From Pseudonocardiales bacterium (GTDB lineage Bacteria; Actinomycetota; Actinomycetes; Mycobacteriales; Pseudonocardiaceae), in contig JAHEXI010000001.1 in assembly GCA_023252195.1 (NCBI GenBank), positions 124,001 to 188,000 on the forward strand: 64,000 nucleotides of DNA. Direction: 5' to 3'. Positions 61,685-64,000 of this stretch are shown here, in pieces; position 1 is the first letter of the stretch; every line of letters begins with the position of its first letter. The position numbers were made by a program, and so were the translations under genes. Under the pieces are notes generated by a model. It was not told the origin of the DNA. It ran no database searches and saw only the letters and a list, made by a program, of their open reading frames with translations.

Positions 61685-62559
61685 GAGCGGATGGCCGATT
61701 CGGCATCGGAGCCGCTGGCCCGGTCTGGACCGCGCCAGCCGTAGTAGCGGAGCCCATGCTCGAGCACCTCGACCAACACTTTGCCGGTGGTGTACGAGTC
61801 CCCGGTGGATCGCCCGGTGATGAACGGATAGTCCGCGATCACTGAGATCTCGTGTCCGAAGTTACGGTGGAACTGGCCGTCGGGGCCGACGGCGTCGCGC
61901 AAGATGTACTCGAGTGGGTACGGCGGTGGGCCGATGTTGATGTCGGTGCCGACGAAGCCAGTGCCGTCCTGGTAGTCGTACTCGATGATGTGCCCGGTGA
62001 CGTGGCGCCCCCAGATGATGCTCTTTCGGTCGTCCTCATTACGCGCGAAAGCGAGGCAAGCAACGCCGTAGCATTCCGCGGCGATGGGCCGGTTGAGAGC
62101 GTAGAAGATGAGGATCAATTCATGGAGACGATAGTTGTTGGCCAAATCAAGGAGCGGCCCACTGCCTCCCACGATGAGGATCGCATCGTACTCGCGCTCG
62201 ATTTGGCTTTTGATCTCGTCTAAGCGGTTGTTATAGCTCTCCATCTCCCGTAAGTAGTTTGCCGAGCTGCGGTAGGGTCGCTCGGGTAGCCATCCGGAGA
62301 GGTCGAGTGGGTTGTCGAGCCGGCCTGACTCGCTGATTTCACAAGTCCTATGAGCGGTTTCCTCCGACGTCACGGTGCGGCCGAGTGGCGGGTCGATGAA
62401 GCTCGGATCCATGCTCGGCGGCAGCGGTAGCGGCCGCCTTCCTTTGTTCGTCGCGAAGATGACCTCATAGCCCTGTTTGTCCATGGCATCGAGGGGACCC
62501 ACCAACTCCTCGCCCCAGAAGCCCCATTCCGAGAGAATGCAGAGGATCTTGCGTGACAT
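61681..62559 (-). CDS. large DJ-1/PfpI-family protein
   Basis: 292 residues from ATG 62559 with GGAGGAAGGACAG upstream, longer than the usual 180-230. DJ-1 fold: KILCILSEWGFWGEELVGPL, YDAILIVGGSGPLLDLA near residue 145, and the nucleophile elbow IAAECYGVACLAFARNED near 180, where Cys sits in ECYGV instead of the common ICHG. The C-terminal GRSTGDSYTTGKVLVEVLEH closes the domain. Homologues include glyoxalases, isonitrile hydratases and chaperones. First gene of the ThDP operon. Confidence 0.85.
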   Translation of the reverse strand: MSRKILCILSEWGFWGEELVGPLDAMDKQGYEVIFATNKGRRPLPLPPSMDPSFIDPPLGRTVTSEETAHRTCEISESGRLDNPLDLSGWLPERPYRSSANYLREMESYNNRLDEIKSQIEREYDAILIVGGSGPLLDLANNYRLHELILIFYALNRPIAAECYGVACLAFARNEDDRKSIIWGRHVTGHIIEYDYQDGTGFVGTDINIGPPPYPLEYILRDAVGPDGQFHRNFGHEISVIADYPFITGRSTGDSYTTGKVLVEVLEHGLRYYGWRGPDRASGSDAESAIRS

Positions 62560-63058
62560 GGATATCTGTCCTTCCTCCGATCGTGGCTTAATGTCACGCG
62601 GTTAACACGAGTGATCTAGCCACGGATTCCGGTAGGACAGCCGCAGACGTCATCGCATCAGAAGGTCAGTGGCTGTCATGCGATACAACTGCACGTTAGG
62701 TGCCGCGAACGGTCCCGAACACCGGGATTTCCCCTGGGTTTTAGGGTCGCAAACGAGGAAGCCGGCGCGAAGATCGGCCCACTGCTGTCGTCGACTCACC
62801 TGCAGGGCTGGACGCGGGTGGCGTCAGGGCCGGTCAGCCGTCCGGCACCACCTAGCGTCACCTCAGCGGTCCGGCACGCGGCGTCTTATTACCTGGGGGA
62901 AACCCTAGTGTTGGGCTCCGTATACACGCCTACAGTCCAGATGCTTGTCCGGCGTTACAGCTCCGTCGACCCGCGGATGGCAGTAGGTCTGGATCAATGG
63001 TCACTGCAGCGGCCTGATCGAAGCGGCTTCCTCCGCAGGAGGAGCGAGGGAGATCTCG
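62560..63058. other. 500-base gap between the DJ-1 operon and the DUF4239 gene
   Basis: It holds the promoters and ribosome sites of the two flanking divergent genes (AGGAAGGACAG before the DJ-1 gene, GCAGGAGGAGCG before DUF4239). No gene is supported in between. Confidence 0.5.
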
Positions 63059-63844
63059 ATGGAACGGTTCCTCCTCGTGCACGTTCCTGGGATTCTCCTC
63101 GGATTTCTGATCGTGGGCGTTGTGGTTGCCGCGAGCCTCGCCGGTCTGTTCCTTGTCCGCAGAAGGGTCGCACTCGCCACGCTGGAGCAGCACAATGACG
63201 TGGCCGGCTTCATCATCGCCGTCATCGGCGGCCTCTACGCAGTGCTCCTTGCCTTCGTCGTGATCAGCGTCTGGGATCAGTTTGAGGCTGCGAGGGCCGA
63301 CGCTTCCCGCGAGGCGGATCTTGTCGGACTCCTCTATGCGGATGCAATCTTCTTCCCTGGCCACGCAGTATCCATAAGAACAGATCTGCGGGCGTACGCG
63401 CAGAGCGTTATCGACGATGACTGGAAGGAGATGTCGTCTCATCAGTCGGATAGCTCCAGGACCGATCGTCAGCTCCGCGTTCTTCTCGAAGATTTCCGAG
63501 CCATCCCCGTCGAGACAACCGAGGAAGGAGCCTTCTACACAGAATCAGTGAAACAGCTCTATGGCTTGGCGGACTCCAGGCGCCTTCGAGTGGATGCGAG
63601 CGGCAACGAGCTGCCAATCATCCTGTGGACCGTCTTGGCCGTGGGCGGCGTCATCACCGTCGGGTTCAGCTGCTTCTTCGGCATCTCCCACTTCGGTGCG
63701 CACGTCCTCATGGTCGCCGCCCTCGCAACCATGATCGCGCTCACGCTGTTCGTGATACTGTCGCTCGACCTACCGTTCACCGGAGATCTTCAGGTGACCT
63801 CCGACGCCATGCAACAGGCGATACGTGAGTTCTCGCACCCTTAG
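63059..63844 (+). CDS. DUF4239 membrane protein (bestrophin-like)
   Basis: 261 residues from ATG 63059 (AGGAGGAGCGAGGG upstream). Four membrane helices in the DUF4239 layout: VPGILLGFLIVGVVVAASLA, then EQHNDVAGFIIAVIGGLYAV LLAFVVISVWDQFEAARADA (the conserved WxxFxxAxxxxxxEA segment), a soluble middle with SREADLVGLLYADAI, and the C-terminal pair IILWTVLAVGGVITVGFSCF and HVLMVAALATMIALTLFVIL. The family is membrane-bound and uncharacterised. Confidence 0.85.
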   Translation: MERFLLVHVPGILLGFLIVGVVVAASLAGLFLVRRRVALATLEQHNDVAGFIIAVIGGLYAVLLAFVVISVWDQFEAARADASREADLVGLLYADAIFFPGHAVSIRTDLRAYAQSVIDDDWKEMSSHQSDSSRTDRQLRVLLEDFRAIPVETTEEGAFYTESVKQLYGLADSRRLRVDASGNELPIILWTVLAVGGVITVGFSCFFGISHFGAHVLMVAALATMIALTLFVILSLDLPFTGDLQVTSDAMQQAIREFSHP

Positions 63845-63890
63845 CCTTGATGTTTCCGGCTGCTCCGCAGGCCTCTCAGCCGGGCGGTAC

Positions 63891-63920
63891 CTGCTGTTCC
63901 GTTGCCGTGACTGGATCTAG
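63891..63920 (+). pseudogene. relic of the corA 3' end
   Basis: Ten codons LLFRCRDWI plus TAG, nearly the same DNA as the last codons of corA (LLFRNRDWI-type end at 59434-59462). Nothing of the rest of corA is present. It marks a former corA copy or a recombination scar. Confidence 0.6.
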
Positions 63921-64000
63921 CTACTGGCCGGATCTGGTATCTCTAACGGATTAACTAGACATCTCTAATAGGTGAAAAGTTGGCGACGGAGGTACGTTCA

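Overview
The window is high-GC actinobacterial DNA. The evidence is an SsgA-like cell-division/sporulation protein, a MurT/GatD lipid II amidation pair, a REP13E12-type HNH relic, frequent GTG starts and strong GGAGG-type ribosome binding sites. A morphologically complex actinomycete, perhaps near the Pseudonocardiales, fits; the genus cannot be fixed from sequence alone. No rRNA, tRNA or CRISPR array was recognised.

Layout. 1-5.3 kb: PIG-L deacetylase, alpha/beta hydrolase and the large RNA helicase HrpA, all intact. 5.3-11 kb: a decay zone with relics of a PIN toxin, MocR and PadR regulators, an HNH protein, an MmyB-type regulator and an aldo/keto reductase, around an intact PhyH oxygenase and a polytopic membrane protein. 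11-14 kb: MEDS/HATPase regulator, acyl-CoA dehydrogenase, SsgA-like protein. 14-24 kb: a second accessory zone with a serine recombinase, a phage-type zinc-finger protein, a membrane-anchored His-rich protein, SDR and Hsp20 relics, a HAD phosphatase, a frameshifted DUF4185 protein and a degenerate IS1182-type element with perfect 19-bp inverted repeats. 24-27 kb: DUF1990-type genes. 28-42 kb: a stress-flavoured island (DUF6131, CsbD, AI-2E-type permease, DUF305 lipoprotein, two general-stress SDR/hydrophilic proteins, DUF7218, tandem STAS, J-domain protein, Hsp20, HspR/MerR-like regulator, a collagen-like protein, IPT/TIG protein). 43-46 kb: sulfonate/nitrate-type ABC transporter preceded by a probable sulfur-amino-acid leader peptide. 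47-50 kb: BlaI/M56 pair, lipid glycosyltransferase, polysaccharide deacetylase. 50-53 kb: broken DUF262, DUF6879, NUDIX and GntR genes. 53-59 kb: PCMT-like methyltransferase, DMT transporter, MurT-GatD, UppP, CorA. 59.5-62.6 kb: a DJ-1 / thiamine-diphosphate enzyme / DJ-1 operon ending in a LuxR relic. 63-64 kb: DUF4239 membrane protein.

Two themes stand out. First, pseudogenes are very numerous (about 25 to 30) and lie in discrete zones between intact housekeeping genes; they include frameshifts, nonsense codons and deletion junctions that fuse parts of unrelated genes. Second, several genes of the 28-42 kb stress island have degraded paralogues elsewhere in the window (Hsp20 at 17 kb, SDR at 18.6 kb, the hydrophilic GG-tailed protein at 23.9 kb, AI-2E plus small membrane protein at 35 kb), which points to an ancestral duplication followed by decay of one copy.

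The most interesting intact units are the ThDP/DJ-1 operon, the cytosolic-looking collagen-like protein, and the sulfur ABC operon with its leader peptide.
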